A stretch of 64,000 bases of DNA, from contig JAQFWX010000147.1 in NCBI GenBank assembly GCA_027605045.1, positions 18,902 through 82,901 on the forward strand, read 5' to 3'. Each line of letters starts with the position of its first letter. The stretch's first letter is position 1. The translations under genes were made by a program, and so were the position numbers. This document shows, in pieces, positions 44,984-56,563 of this stretch. Below the pieces are notes generated by a model, which was given only the letters and a program-made list of their open reading frames with translations, was not told the origin of the DNA and ran no database searches. Source of the stretch: Phallus indusiatus (taxonomy: Eukaryota; Basidiomycota; Agaricomycetes; Phallales; Phallaceae).

Positions 44984-46342
44984 TCATAGCCTCTTCAACG
45001 CCTTTTTCTTCTTCTCGACACCACCAGCGGCTACACTATTTACACGTTTCCCGCTCGATTTTCCTGTCGGTGGATGATTTTTCTCCTGGAGTTTGGTCGT
45101 AGCCGTAGTCGTTGTATTTGTCGTCGTCGTCGCCGTCGTTGTTGGTGTGGTGGTAGTAGTAGTAGTATCGCCAGTTTCAGTGGCTGATGGTGGTTGTTGC
45201 TGTTGCTGAAGATCAGATTCGGTGGTAGTATGGGTAGCGATGATGGTAGCTGTTGAGATCGGTGATGCGTTAACGGAAGGATGAAACGGAACGGTTGGTG
45301 CTGCTGCGATTGTTGATTTTGTGAGAAGTGTGATTGCCGCTGACTTGATGGCTGCTGGTGGGAGAGGCGAGGTCGACCGTCGTATTTGGTTTATGGGTGT
45401 AGGTATAGATGTGGTCGTTGTTGTTGTTGTTGTCGTGGTAGGAGCTGTAGTGGGCCGTTCTATTGAAGGTGCCGACTGTACTCGTGAGGGAGTATTGAAT
45501 TCAGGAGGTCGTACCTATGAAAATGCGTGAACACCAGAAAAGGAGAGTAAGTTACGCCTTGTTTTTACCTTGGGCTTCGCATGAACTTCACATATCAATT
45601 TCGCGCGTCTTTCAAAAGCGGAATAATCTTCTAACAACAGTTTACCGGCTTCTTCATCAAGAGCGGATTCCGGATTGGGATAAATCAATAGACACTTGAT
45701 CGTGACCAAAATATGTGATATGCCAAACGAGGGTTGCCAATCTTTTTTCAAAGTATTCACGCAAATCTCGCCGGCCGAGGAGACATTCGGATGGAAGAGT
45801 TTTGTAACAAAATGACCTGGTAGAAAGGAAAAGCGTGTTAACCCAAAATGTGAACTGAGAAAAGAAAAACGAGGCAGATTAGAACAAATATCACGTGACG
45901 AACATTTTGGTGGCGCGGCAGGAAAATCGTCTGTAAAATTGAACTTGACACGAAAGTAACCGCCTTCATAAGGTGTTCCAGCTGTTGTACAGAATGTGAG
46001 GAGGATGGGGAAGGAAGATGCCATAAGAAAAACGGGAACGAAAGCCGGCGATAGCGATGACGAAATGAGCGTGAAAAGCGGATCGTTAGAGGTGCGTTGC
46101 ATGCCGGAGACAGAGCGTCATGAAAAAACGAACCTGGACCTTCAATGATGCCCGTGAGATCGAGCATGTTTTCCTCACTTGTACATACTCTGATTCCCTC
46201 TGGAGGGTCTTGACGCAGCTGATTAATCTCACGAAAAATTTGACGAGTAACTTGAGGTGTAGGCTACAAGTTTAAAACGAAATACGCGCGATAAGAGATT
46301 ATTGAGCTTGCTAGAATCAATTTTGAGAGTACCACATACCAT
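44984..46342 (-). CDS. UBE2S-like ubiquitin-conjugating enzyme E2
   Basis: E2 of the UBE2S class; in animals this enzyme extends K11-linked ubiquitin chains for the APC/C in mitosis. Exon 1 is only the ATG (46342-46340) followed by a GTATGT donor. Exon 2 reads [40 protein letters not shown]. Then [40 protein letters not shown] (catalytic Cys in GEICVN), [16 protein letters not shown] and [19 protein letters not shown], all UBE2S-like. A Thr/Ser/Gln-rich spacer of about 130 residues precedes the basic end KKKKALKRL. It parallels the KRALRRL tail that docks animal UBE2S to the APC/C. The tail supports the assignment strongly. It shares a 253-bp promoter with the Pop8-like gene. Confidence 0.93.
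45100..45235 (-). repeat. trinucleotide-rich Thr/Gln coding repeat
   Basis: ACA/ACG/ACT-type codons (plus strand GTC/GTT/GGT/AGT runs) and a CAG/CAA run encode the poly-Thr and poly-Gln spacer of the E2. A likely site of length variation. Confidence 0.7.
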
Positions 46343-46595
46343 GAAGAATTGAAAAAATAAGAAATGACGAAGTAAAGAGGGGTGGTAGCAGAGAACCAAG
46401 TAGTGAAACGAGAGAAGGAAGCTGACTTTTAAATTCTGCTTGTAAACAAGCGCCTAAGTCCCAACGACGACCTGCCTTGTGCAACCTCCCTTGTCCGAAC
46501 GACGTTGCCTGACCCTTATAAATACATGGACAATACTCCTTCATCGAATCTCCATTGTTGGTTCTAAAAATAAAACTACAAAAACCCAAACAAAA

Positions 46596-47018
46596 ATGGG
46601 TCGGAAGAAGAAAAAGTCCTCGGCGTTGAATTTGGACTCGAACTCGGACTCGGACTTGGGCGAGTATCGGTATATTCGATTCAGCGTTACGCCGGGCATT
46701 ACCGAGCCACTTTTCCTCAAGAAAAGGTTCGAGGACGCTTTGATGCAGTGCTTCGGGTTATCGCGTGCCGGGATGTATATTGAGATCTTGCGGATTGCAG
46801 AAAGTGGAGAGGAAGTGGTGGTCCGTGTGGCGGAAGAGTATGTTCCTTTTTTTTGTTTTTTGAAATTGTTGAATTGAAAAGAAGATTTTTTTAGGGATGC
46901 ACAAGCACTGCTTGGAGCTGTTGTCGCTATGATTAAAATCCAAATAAGTCTCGTTCACGAAAGCAACATTCTCTCAGAAGTACTCGACGAGTCAGTTTCA
47001 GTTTCAGCCACACAATGA
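46596..47018 (+). CDS. RNase P/MRP subunit Pop8-like protein
   Basis: Small basic-start protein of about 120 residues. ATG 46596 reads MGRKKKKSSALNLDSNSDSD, then YRYIRFSVTPGITEPLFLKK, RFEDALMQCFGLSRAGMYIE, ILRIAESGEEVVVRVAEE. One intron (about 46838-46893, GTATGT donor) joins to DAQALLGAVVAMIKIQ, and the gene ends SATQ at 47018. The order (YxYxRF strand, LTxAL-like helix with a FGLxGxxxxxDIL-like turn, VRVxxEDAxAL) fits the fungal Pop8 subunit of ribonuclease P and RNase MRP, which process tRNA 5' ends and pre-rRNA in the nucleus. The family is poorly conserved, so this is a pattern-based call. Confidence 0.68.
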
Positions 47019-47172
47019 GATTTGAGTAGAGAAATAGGCTTCTTATTACAACATTCTGAATTTCAGACTACTTGGTATATCTAACAAATGCATGTGATGT
47101 AGAAAAGTAAACACGCTCGCAAGAATAAAAAAAAAACCTTATAACCTAATGTGATGGCTATACAGAGATCTT

Positions 47173-48257
47173 TTATAATTTAACCTTCGCCCACTCCACA
47201 AAGTCGTCAATTACTGATGGCCACGCGGCTAAAAAAGGGAGTGAACGACGATCAGTATTTCTTTTTGAATAATGTGATAGTATCAAAAAAGATGGCGGAC
47301 CTTCTGTATCGTACTTCTCCATCTTGGGATCAATCGTGTGAGCAAAGCTGATAAACTAAGGAGGGCGAACAATAGGTCAATAGGTGAAAATAAGGCATCG
47401 GAAGGGATGGATAGGCTAACCATATTCCAGGTGTCTCGGCTAATTCCTTTTACACCTTTCTCATTCAAGAAATCGAACCATAGTTGAGTATGTTGATCAG
47501 CCCATCCAGGTCCGCCGCTTGGTCCCGTTGCCTCATCATCGTCCGCATCCTCACTATCAACATGAGCTAGCGCACCTCCTTCTATCGCCTGTGGTAATAA
47601 TAAACCCCAAAACGCTTGTGCAGAATCCATAGCTGTTTTTATATAGTCAATCAGATGTATTCCATTCAAGTTAAAAAGAGAACGGTGAAACATACGGAGA
47701 CTTCGCTGCCCTTCGTTCCTCGCAAAATCAAACGTGTACAGATAAACTTTTCTGAAATAAGCGAAATCGGACGCGAGAGCTTTTCGTAGTCGATTCAAAA
47801 CACTCTTCATGCCCGAAATGGAATCGACACCAAGCGACCGCCACCCATTTAGCCAACCATCGGGTGTAAAGATACCGACGCCGGGAGCTTTAAGTTCGTA
47901 TGCCACAGCCAGTAACACGACATCTTCAGGATCAACGCCCAAATCTTCACAAAATTTGAGAGTACCATCGATGGATATATTGATTTTAATATCGTCATCG
48001 CTTCCCAGAGCTTTGTAATTGTCGAACAGCGATATCAGCTTCTTAGAGCTGACATTCGGACTTCTACCACTCGAGGAGCTATCCGGATCGTTGAAGTAAG
48101 CATCAATCGCAATTTCAGCTTTGCCGTATTTCTGAATGAATTTCACAGCTTCCTTTTGGGATACGTTGGTCACCGACATGAACTGCGATACATGCGCGTT
48201 GAACTCGGCTGTATTCGTCTTTGACTTGGACGACTTGGCTTTTGACTGTGGTGGCAT
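47173..48257 (-). CDS. Dcn1-like cullin neddylation factor
   Basis: Co-E3 that helps Ubc12 load NEDD8 on cullins, thereby activating SCF-type ligases. ATG 48257 reads MPPQSKAKSSKSKTNTAEF. It has an N-terminal UBA-like fold (FMSVTNVSQKEAVKFIQKYG, KAEIAIDAYFND). The PONY/DCUN1 domain follows: LISLFDNYKALGSDD, DGTLKFCEDLGVDPEDVVLL, AVAYELKAPGVGIFTPDGWL, FDFARNEGQRSL, MDSAQAFWGLLLPQAIEGG, WFDFLNEKGVKGISRDTWNM. The last exons give FISFAHTIDPKMEKYDTEG and AWPSVIDDFVEWAKVKL, ending at 47173. Four introns. All expected blocks present, about 290 residues. Converges with the Pop8-like gene, 155 bp apart. Confidence 0.95.
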
Positions 48258-48744
48258 GGTAGAAGAAACGGTTAGAAGACAGGATCTTTTCTGAATGAAG
48301 AAGAAAGAGGGCGGCGATTTCTGCTCCTATTGGGAAGTAGCTGGAAGTCTGAAACGACCGCTTTTTTCTTGGTGTTGGCACCCGGGGCGTGCGCCGTTGA
48401 CCGCGTGGGTAGGGTGAAGATAGAAAAAGAAGCGCTCACCATCGATGAATCTGACGCAATTGACCTAGTCGTGAAGTACTTCTTAAGGAATGACACACTG
48501 ACGTAGCGTACAATGATAGATGCGAGAACGACGAGTGTGCTTAGAGTGAGAATGAGAGACAGATTGTCGGACGAGGCTGAGAGCCTATAATGAGGGTGAG
48601 CTGAGCGAAGGAGTCACGATGACTGCACACCAAGGGTTTGGTCGACTCCGCACTGCCATTCGCATGAATTTAGTACAAAATACAAATACATTCTGCAAAC
48701 TCGACTCTATAGCAGTGTTTCTATAATCTAGCGTCTAACATGCT
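48258..48744 (-). other. spacer between FSH1 3' end and Dcn1 start
   Basis: 487 bp, both genes leftward. A minus-strand frame (48272-48496) has no domain. Mostly promoter of Dcn1. Confidence 0.5.
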
Positions 48745-49933
48745 CTAAAATTTAGCTTGACCCTCTGTTTGAGCTGAAGGCGACGGTATCTCGACTCCTG
48801 GCGACCAATCTGACAAGAAATCTCGGAAGAAAACCCGCCAATTTGTTTTGGACGGTACAAAATGGCCTGTATTAATACATGTTATTTTATTTCTTGTCGA
48901 TATTGTTTTACTGGGTGGAACTCTTACCGCCTTCGTGTCTTTCAACCCTGGTATAATTTTCATCACACGACTCGATTAAAGCCTGAGATCTTTCCGCAAC
49001 GACCACTACATCCGTGTCCCCAAGAACATGTACCGAGTAGGTTATAAGCTTTGGTGTCGATGCCGATAAAATATTTTCTAATAATGGATCGCGCGCTCTG
49101 AATCCAGAAATAGGGATAAAAAATTTTCTGTATCAAAAAAAAAGTCACCAAAACGGTGTCGTGGGTAGTTGCTGATATTTCAGACTCACAGTTTTGGATG
49201 AATTGGCACACCGTTTTCCGTATAGGACGGATACGACTCTGGTCGCTCCAACTTCATGAGAAAAAAAGAGTCAACATAAACCACGCATCGCTAAATTAGA
49301 AAAACAATTACGATAGCGGCTAGAACGCCTGCCATTGCGGCACCTTGGCTAAAACCCAGAACACCCTGACAACAAGAAATCAGTAAAGCTAGAAACAAGC
49401 ACACACGTATCCACACGCACATCGAAGGTATTGTTTTTGAGAACCTCTTTTAAAGATTCGAGACTTCTTTCGAGTCCTTCCATAACTGTTCTTTCAGCAT
49501 TGGCTTTCCACCACGCTCGAGGTGTCAGCGCAGGATCATTCGAGTTATCTGCCGACAGAGTATTGCTTGCCGCAGCTTCTAACCACTCTCGAGATTGTAC
49601 TGGGATATCAACTGGATGTAATATTGTCGGTGCATCTGGGAATACTGTACGATAAATGAGTTTGCTGGTTATTTGCAAGAATCAGCGCAATCTTTGGGAA
49701 GGATACTCACCGAATTCTACTTTCTTCTCGCAAGCTTTTCGAATAGCTCCCATCTAAAAAACGCAACCTATTAGGCTAATTGTTTCTTCATCCGGTGTAA
49801 TAATAGAAGAAACTAAATATGAACCCGTTTGGAGAAAATGGAGCCATTCTGGGTGTATCTAACATATGTTAGCCAGTTTAAAGTTCAAGCTCCAAAGGAT
49901 GACGTACCCGTGTAGCATCAAGATTTTTCTCAT
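48745..49933 (-). CDS. FSH1-family serine hydrolase
   Basis: Alpha/beta hydrolase of the FSH1 (DUF341) family, about 260 residues, cytosolic; natural substrates are mostly unknown. ATG 49933 gives MRKILMLHG. Across two small introns it continues YTQNGSIFSKR and MGAIRKACEKKVEF, the family N-terminus (LHGYTQN..IFSKR.GA.RK). Then DAPTILHPVDIPVQSREWL, RAWWKANAERTVMEGLERSL, and after a donor at about 49422 the nucleophile exon GVLGFSQGAAMAGVLAAI (GFSQG). Later exons have FRARDPLLENILSASTP, HVLGDTDVVVVAERSQ (Asp) and RHEGG joined to HFVPSKTNWR (His). It ends TEGQAKF at 48745. Serine, aspartate and histidine all visible. Seven or so exons, all in frame. Confidence 0.9.
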
Positions 49934-50894
49934 TTTCACAAGATCTTGTAAGAAACAAAAAAGCAGATTCTAAAATGGAGCAACGTAGCAAGCTTAAAGC
50001 TTTGATTGGTATCGCAAGCGGCAACTCAAGCCAAGCCCGGGCCGAGTTGACTAGTCTAAATGATCGTGCGAAAGCATTAATAATGCGGAATCAGCCCATT
50101 ACGCAGTTTACGTGTCAACTTTTGCACATGGGTTTTATTTCCAACCAGCGCTGAATTTGTTGATGAATTTGTTGATAATGCATTTTAATTTCGAGCTGAA
50201 GTGAAGATCGACATTATTTCTGAAAATTGTATTTGTTTCTAAGCCGAGTAGCCGTGCAACTGAACAACTTTCTCAGTTAAGTCAAAATTTCCCCATTTAC
50301 CAATGCAGAGAAATCCAAAGGCATTCCGGCATGTCTGAAAGCTCTCAGCTATATTTATACTTCCGGCACAACTTCGGAGGCGAAGAGCGTGTCCAGACGT
50401 AACGCCGACAAGAACCTGCAACTGCAACGGGCGGGGAAACGATCGAGTCTAGAATACATATCGGCAAATGAGACAGACAAATTAAACAAATAAAATGGTC
50501 GCAGAAGTTGGACATTTTGAATTGTCAAAAGACTGCGTTGCGCAGCTATTAGGCTCAAGTTTAGGCGCTATAAAGAACACAAACATAGCCTCGGTGCTGA
50601 TCTTATTTTAAATTGATTATCAGCCGTAAAAACTTCGCAAAAACAGCATGGTTCACTTTTATTATAAGGACTGCGCGAAGTTAGTTTTCAAATGGCAGCG
50701 GTACCCGTGTCAAATAGACCCCTGATTTCGCACGCTCCGCACTGCACTGCGCAGGCTGCGCACGGCTATTGAACCAAGCTCAAAAGGCATCAAATACATA
50801 GCACTAGCCTCAAAACCCGTCAAACGTTCAACAACAACAATATCGACGACATCGACAACACATTTCTTACTGCGTGGCCTGCGTTCTCAACAAC
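49934..50894. other. 960-bp spacer, no gene seen
   Basis: Divergent region between the FSH1 gene (-) and the next gene (+). Short frames only (50239-50427, 50355-50558 minus). No RNA gene recognised. Confidence 0.5.
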
Positions 50895-51898
50895 ATGATT
50901 TTGACAGAAGATAAGAGAGTTTCGCCACCGCCTTACTCTGCCGCTGTAATGGCTCATCAACCTAAACGGACAACCAGCGGAATCAGATTCTCAGAGCTCC
51001 CGCCCAACGTACTCCTGCTCATCGTCGAGGCCACATTCCCTTCGTATCGGGCTGTAGATGGTTTAGCACTACAACGACGCACTTTTTACTGGCTTACAAT
51101 CAGTTTGCGTCTCGTAAACAGAGGCTTCTACATCGGTGAGTGGCGTATCTGTTGCTTCCATGGCCTTTTTTTTCTAAATAAATCATGTTTTTCTGTCTAT
51201 AGCTTGCATGCACACATTGAGATCATTCTATTTCGAAGTATACTCTTCACTCGTCAAACCATCTTACTCTTCGGACCCCTTTCCAATGGGTTCATCCGAC
51301 ATATCATACGAAGCTGATTCACACGTTCCTCCACCAATTCGCTCGCTACAACGGGAGACAGAAGTCTTCGATCTATTCATTGCTCTAAAGACAAGAGAAG
51401 ATGTTTGGTTAGACGAGACGTATCTCCATCTCGAACGTGAAGATAGTTTCAACGATCTCTTCTCTGTGATCCAGGTACGTTGCTTTAAAAAACTGCCATG
51501 GTCTCTTTCCTCAGATTCTGATCTCTATGCATTCTTATCTATCAGCCTCGAAGGCGAACCGAGGATCTAATTCGGCGTTACGGTCTTCGTTATGGATCCG
51601 TGACGTTATCGGATTCGCCTGCTTGTCAAATACATTCCGTGCATTTCTCTCAGATATCAGTATCTTTTGCACCGAAAAAGGTAACGTTTTGTTATATTAA
51701 CATTTGGCGTCATTGAATTTTTAATGAATTGTTTTTTTAAATCAGGTCAGCTTATCTTTAATTCTTCCCGCATCAGACCGAATGTCAAGACAAAGGATCA
51801 CCGTTGCGGAATATACCCGTCCGCGTGACGAGCAACTTGAAGTTGCGGCAAAGAAGCTAACAAAAGCCCTTGGTCAATGGATTGCTCGGAGACCCTGA
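50895..51898 (+). CDS. conserved-looking protein with F-box-like start
   Basis: Function not known. ATG 50895 reads MILTEDKRVSPPPYSAAV. A segment FSELPPNVLLLIVEATFP resembles the first half of an F-box, but the second half is not convincing. Introns at about 51135-51201, 51475-51545 and 51680-51745 join exons. They read ACMHTLRSFYFEVYSSLV, RETEVFDLFIALKTREDVWL, PRRRTEDLIRRYGLRYGS, VHFSQISVSFAPKKVSLSLI and a tail TKALGQWIARRP, stopping at 51898. About 270 residues, no signal peptide or membrane span. Compositional evenness and clean splicing make a real gene likely. Confidence 0.7.
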
Positions 51899-52461
51899 TT
51901 CTTTTCTCTTGCGCGTTGGCATATGACTTTTCTTTCATCTTTTTATTTTATTTTTATCGATATATTATATTTTCAATTTTTGTGCATTGATTTTCTCTCT
52001 CTCTATTCACCGCATTCAAGACTTCTTCATCCGCTCATAAACTATGTACGTACAAACAACTCGTAATATTTTTATGGCATGTACTTGTAGAACGAACACG
52101 AAGTATTCAAAACATATCTTTTTGAGGATACTCAGAATCGGGGCAAGCTCTTTAGGGGTAAACCGTCGGGTCAACACTTGCTGCGACATGGAAAATGGTT
52201 TAATCCCGAGTCCGTCAGTTCAGTGCACTTCCTTTGTCCGCTCCCGATTAACCAAAACTCCGTTTCCAGCAGAGTGATGCCCTGGTCTCGTTCGTACCAA
52301 CAATTAAATGTAGCTTTGTCCATTGTCCTCCCGCTCTCACCGTTGGTATTAAACGGACATAAAAACATAGCATCCCCCTCATCTCTCTGAATATATTGAA
52401 TTCTCGAATCACCAACTCTCCCTCGCCACAGGTGAAGTTTCATTGAAGCACAACTATAATC
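51899..52461. other. intergenic, 560 bp
   Basis: T-rich 3' flank, then the promoter of the next gene. A 90-codon minus-strand frame (52171-52443) starts with a clean ATG and reads protein-like (GRTMDKATFNCWYERDQG), but has no recognised domain. I leave it uncalled. Confidence 0.4.
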
Positions 52462-53381
52462 ATGTCATACAACGAAAGCCTCACCGACAATTCTAATTCT
52501 TTGGAGTCGGAGGGTAAGTTTGCTCTACAACACTGATGCCGTCTAAGTAAAACTTGCCAACCTGACCTAATCCCTTTTTCGTTGGCCAGTAGACGAACCT
52601 ACCCCCCAGTATATCATTCCCCCTGAAGAACTCAACGCATACGCTGACCGATGGCACGACATACTCAGCAATCCACCGCCACCAACGAAACCTACGCGAC
52701 CTAGTGCTCCTGCACCCACACCAGCCAGTGGGGACGTTGAACCACTAGCATCAGCTCAGCAGCAAATTGAATCCACATCTAGTGTTGGTGGGAGCAAGCC
52801 TAGGACTAAGAAGGATAAAGCTACACTGTCGACGTCAACCCTTTTTTATCGACCCCACTTTGACGATAAAGAGCTTGATTACCGATTACACTGTCTCGCA
52901 AGAGAAAAACGATTGTTGTACGGAGCTAATCCGGAAGATCACGAGCTCATAAGCAAATTTGATGTTTTCGAAGAATTTCAATCATACTTTCTTCCAGACG
53001 ACAACTACATCTGCCAGTGGAACGGGAATAGGAGAGCTTCTAGTCTTTGCGGTTAGTCGTCTTTTTTTTCATCTTTGAAACGAACAATAAAAAAAAGATA
53101 AGAAACTGATTACCCGTTTATTAGATCAAGTCACCTGGGGACGCTTGGATGGGTGCCCTATCAGAGGGACAATCACAGACCCTCAATACCTCTCGTTTTC
53201 CGCATCGGCTATGAATTTCGGTGAAGGAGTTTCGCCACTAGCACTAGGAAGAGCCGATTCAAGATCCAATCATGGACTCTATTTATCGCGCCGTCACCCA
53301 TCGGAGGCATATCGACCTCCGACAACGTCTACTAGTCTATCATTCTCGGATCGATCAACACCGACATCGAGTAGCAACTAA
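52462..53381 (+). CDS. hypothetical protein, Pro/Ser-rich
   Basis: Not recognised. ATG 52462 (MSYNESLTDNSNSLESEG), intron about 52514-52589. Exon 2 has DEPTPQYIIPPEELNAYADR, a Pro-rich linker (NPPPPTKPTRPSAPAPTP) and a central charged block LDYRLHCLAREKRLLYGANP leading to FEEFQSYFLPDDNYICQWNG. A second intron (about 53052-53125) leads to WGRLDGCPIRGTITDPQYLS and a Ser/Thr/Arg-rich end. About 260 residues, no membrane span. The central block and exon structure suggest a genuine, probably basidiomycete-specific gene. Confidence 0.7.
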
Positions 53382-54285
53382 GCGAGAGGCAGAGTATGCA
53401 CTCTCTGAAAATTAAGGAATAGGCGGGACAGATGGGAGTTTGATGCTTGATGCCCGGAGCTAAACTTGAAGCAAAATGTCACATTGATTGGAAATCGTTC
53501 CTTTAGTAAATGACACTGGGAAAAACAAATAATATTAAAAATCGCGATGTTCGTATTACGATTGTGAATCGTGATTTAAACCCGTTGTATACATATGAAA
53601 TACAGTCTCTTTTTGGTTGTTTGTATTTTTGTTGTTGTTGATTGTGGTTATTGACTGAGATTATAAACGTTGATGTGTTGATTTTGTTTCAAAAGATTAT
53701 CCTATTATGTATTCTCAAATGTAACATAACGTAGCTGTAATGGGAAAATAGGAGAATCTCGGTTTGATTGTTATCCGAGTAAGTTTAGACTATATACCGA
53801 GGTCCGAGACCGGTGCCTCAAAGTCGATTATAAAGCCTGGTGTTATTTATGTGGTCATCAACAGTATAGATCTTCCAATTATATGTCTATATTCTTGTCA
53901 GGTACTGCTAATATGGCTATAACAAATGGTACGAGTTAGGTTAGTATGTACTAGATTTAAAAAAAAAGAGCAATCAGATCATCAAAGGAACGTGATGGGG
54001 GTATGGGAGCTATAGTACAAACTAGTATAAGTGTTCTTGTGTGTAGTCAAGTGGATCGGAGTCCATTCGGGGTAAAGAAGCCAAACAGGTATAATATAGC
54101 GAAATAAGTAAGACATTCGTTTCGGGGTCATAGGATCATGAGAGAAGAAAAGAAAGAGGGAAACGGAAAAGGAAAAAAGCGGGACTTTGCCAAATTTCGA
54201 CGATATCAGTTGTTCGTTCGAATCACAAGACATGAGCCTCTGCATGCGTAAAAAAAAATATCATAACTTTGGCCCTGGCACGATA
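53382..54285. other. 900-bp convergent spacer
   Basis: AT-rich 3' flanks of two converging genes. An A-run at about 53959-53966 and A/T homopolymers. No coding signal above chance. Confidence 0.6.
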
Positions 54286-56070
54286 TCATCCGTCAATATC
54301 TCTTCTGATGCTCCCCAAGGGCTCACGTGAAAAATTGGTTTTCTCAAGTCTTGACCAGCCGTCCCATGGATCGTCACCTTTCACGAATCTAGCCTTGCAA
54401 GAGTTGTATATCCATTTTTCTATCTGCACCGATATGTAGAGCAGTAGTAGAATGAATATTGAAATCAAGGTTCCTTGGAGCGTATTATCATCCAATGAAT
54501 GAAGGTTTGGGAGGGGAAGCATTTTGTTGATGGCGGGATTAATGAACCATCTTCGGATACGGCCCGCTACCGCTGTACGGCGTGATTCATGGGATGGTTG
54601 TTCCGAGGTATACTCCGACGAAGAAGAATCGACCTCGAACAAACGTAAGAATAATTCAGGTGACGAGACTGAAAAAGTTTTTCAGCGTCCATGCCGTATA
54701 AGAGCGCGTGCCTCGCTGATGGCATTGAGAAAATGATAGTGTAGAGCTTGGGAGAACGATAATAAATTTTAAGCATAGACGATATCTCCCGATCGGTATC
54801 GCTTGTGGTGTGAGCATCGCCGTTAGGCTTATTGTTGCTGCTGATACCGGTGTTGTTGTTGCCGCCGGACTTGGGATTTCCTGGCCCCGAATGGAAAATG
54901 ATAGTTTGCTCGGCTGGATTAGCGGGAATAAGTTTGATGGAAATACCACGCTTCGGGCACTCGCGTCGTAGATAATCGTGTATCTGACGTTCACACCACG
55001 ACTCGATCCACCCCTTGGGTTGCCACTGTAGTCCACCCGAAATCGTAATGCTAGGATCCGACTCTACCACATTAGGTACCGTGGGAAGATGTTGCTCAAT
55101 AGACAGGTCCAGGGCGCGGGGCTCAGGGCGTTGATACAAGTCTAAGCGTTTGTGATAATGTAAAACGTAGGCTTGGTACAGTGTTCGAGGAAGACCAAGG
55201 AGGAAATCAAATGGTGCTGAAACGACCCCCTGGAGGAATGATGATGTTGAAAGTGGGATAGATGTTGTGACGCGTTGAATGGCCATAAGCTTTTTTCGTA
55301 AACGGGTGCGGAGGTTAACATTGTGAGTTTTATGACCGGTCGGGGAGGAGGTAACGATGATGCTGATGCTGATGGGGGAAATTGGGGTGGAATGAGCTGG
55401 CACATGTAGTAACCAGAGCGATCGTTGAAGGGTGAGACGTGGAATTGGCGGGGAAATGTCCATTGATATTGGAAGCTAAATTTGGGTGTGAGGGATAGGC
55501 GCAAAAAAATGTTTGACAACTCACGACTCCAGGACGGTTTTATCTTGCATGCTTGTGTCCAGGATATAAACATGTCTCTCACTGAATGTGTTATGTACCT
55601 TTCGAGGGGTATTAAGAATATGTTTCGATAAAACGGCTTTAGTAGCTTACTTCTAGAACAACAAGCCAGAGCGATGGACTTCCTGTCTTGTAGCAGAAAT
55701 GGACTGTCAAAGGGTTAATGACCTCTATTCCGAACAAAGCCGGAATCGTCATAATCCAAGCATTGTCTAATGCAGAACCATCGAAACCTCGCGTGTTCAA
55801 TAGTGCTACCAACTTTTCCTTTATAGACGTTCCGCTCGTTCCGGAATTCTGCAGGTAGCCAGAAGCACGGAGACCCGCGAGACGGTTCCGAATAGAGTTG
55901 AAACCAAAAACATAACCGCCTGCGAGGTCTAGATTTCCGTCTTCGAGGTCATTCAACGAAAGTAAGAGAGAACATGTAGGGTAGACGAAAGCGTGCTTGG
56001 AAGGCGTTGGGAGGTAGCGGATGTGCACTACTTGGTTTTTGAGGAGGTAAGCTCGTCCTGCAAGCGACAT
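54286..56070 (-). CDS. DUF1365 family protein, with two apparent frame breaks
   Basis: DUF1365 proteins are of unknown biochemical role. Bacterial members often sit beside lipid-modifying methyltransferases. The start at 56070 reads MSLAGRAYLLKNQVVHIRYL, then KHAFVYPT (signature HAFVYP) and FGIEVINPLTVHFCYKTG. VHNTFSERHVYIL and FPRQFHVSPFNDRSGYYMC are the two other family blocks. The C-terminal half reads GVVSAPFDFLLGLPRTLYQA, YVLHYHKRLDLYQRPEPRAL and IFSMPSARHALLYGMDAEKL. It ends with a membrane span (LISIFILLLLYISVQIEKWI). Continuity requires one extra base at T6 (55291-55296) and one at A5 (54672-54676). Either both are base-calling undercounts or the gene is newly broken. The start is head-to-head with CHO2, 493 bp apart. 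Confidence 0.82.
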
Positions 56071-56563
56071 TGAAGCAAGAGGTAGGATTCCAAGACAGAC
56101 ATCATCAGCTTTTTGTGAAATCCCTCATATATATTTTCGGAAATCATTGCCAGGTCCCGCAAGCGGCTATGTAAGTTGTTGGAGACTGCGGCCGAACCAA
56201 TGACTGTGTATGGACGCGCCAGATTTCTGTTAGTCAGCTTGGCTCTTTGAGAGTCTGTGTGATCAATTAGGACCCGAAACGGAATGGTAACAGTGAAGCA
56301 AGTTGGTGAGAAAATAGATCCGAAAATTATTATTTTTAACAAAAAGGAAATATGCTGACGATCTCGTTCATTCATAATAAATAAATAAACGAGGCGATCT
56401 TTCTGAGAAGTTAGTGGTTGAGAACTTGGAAGGACTCATAATCACGATTACGTAAATTAACCCAGCACGAAATAACTCCGACCATTACCTTGTGGCAAGC
56501 CTCGCGCCTTACATACTGCTAAACCTGAGTGCATTGGCGTTTTCAGCCTTTGTTCTTGAGTAG
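56071..56563. promoter_or_regulatory. shared divergent promoter, DUF1365 / CHO2
   Basis: 493 bp between two start codons pointing apart. A minus frame (56028-56375) overlaps it without a domain and may hold an upstream exon or nothing. I see no textbook inositol/choline-responsive element. Confidence 0.45.

Noticed and set aside
45321..45530. Plus-strand frame with a poly-Val run
   Set aside because: Reverse reading of the Thr-rich spacer of the UBE2S-like gene.
52171..52443. 90-codon minus-strand frame with clean ATG and stop
   Set aside because: It reads plausibly but has no recognised domain and occupies the promoter of the next gene. Left uncalled without transcript evidence.
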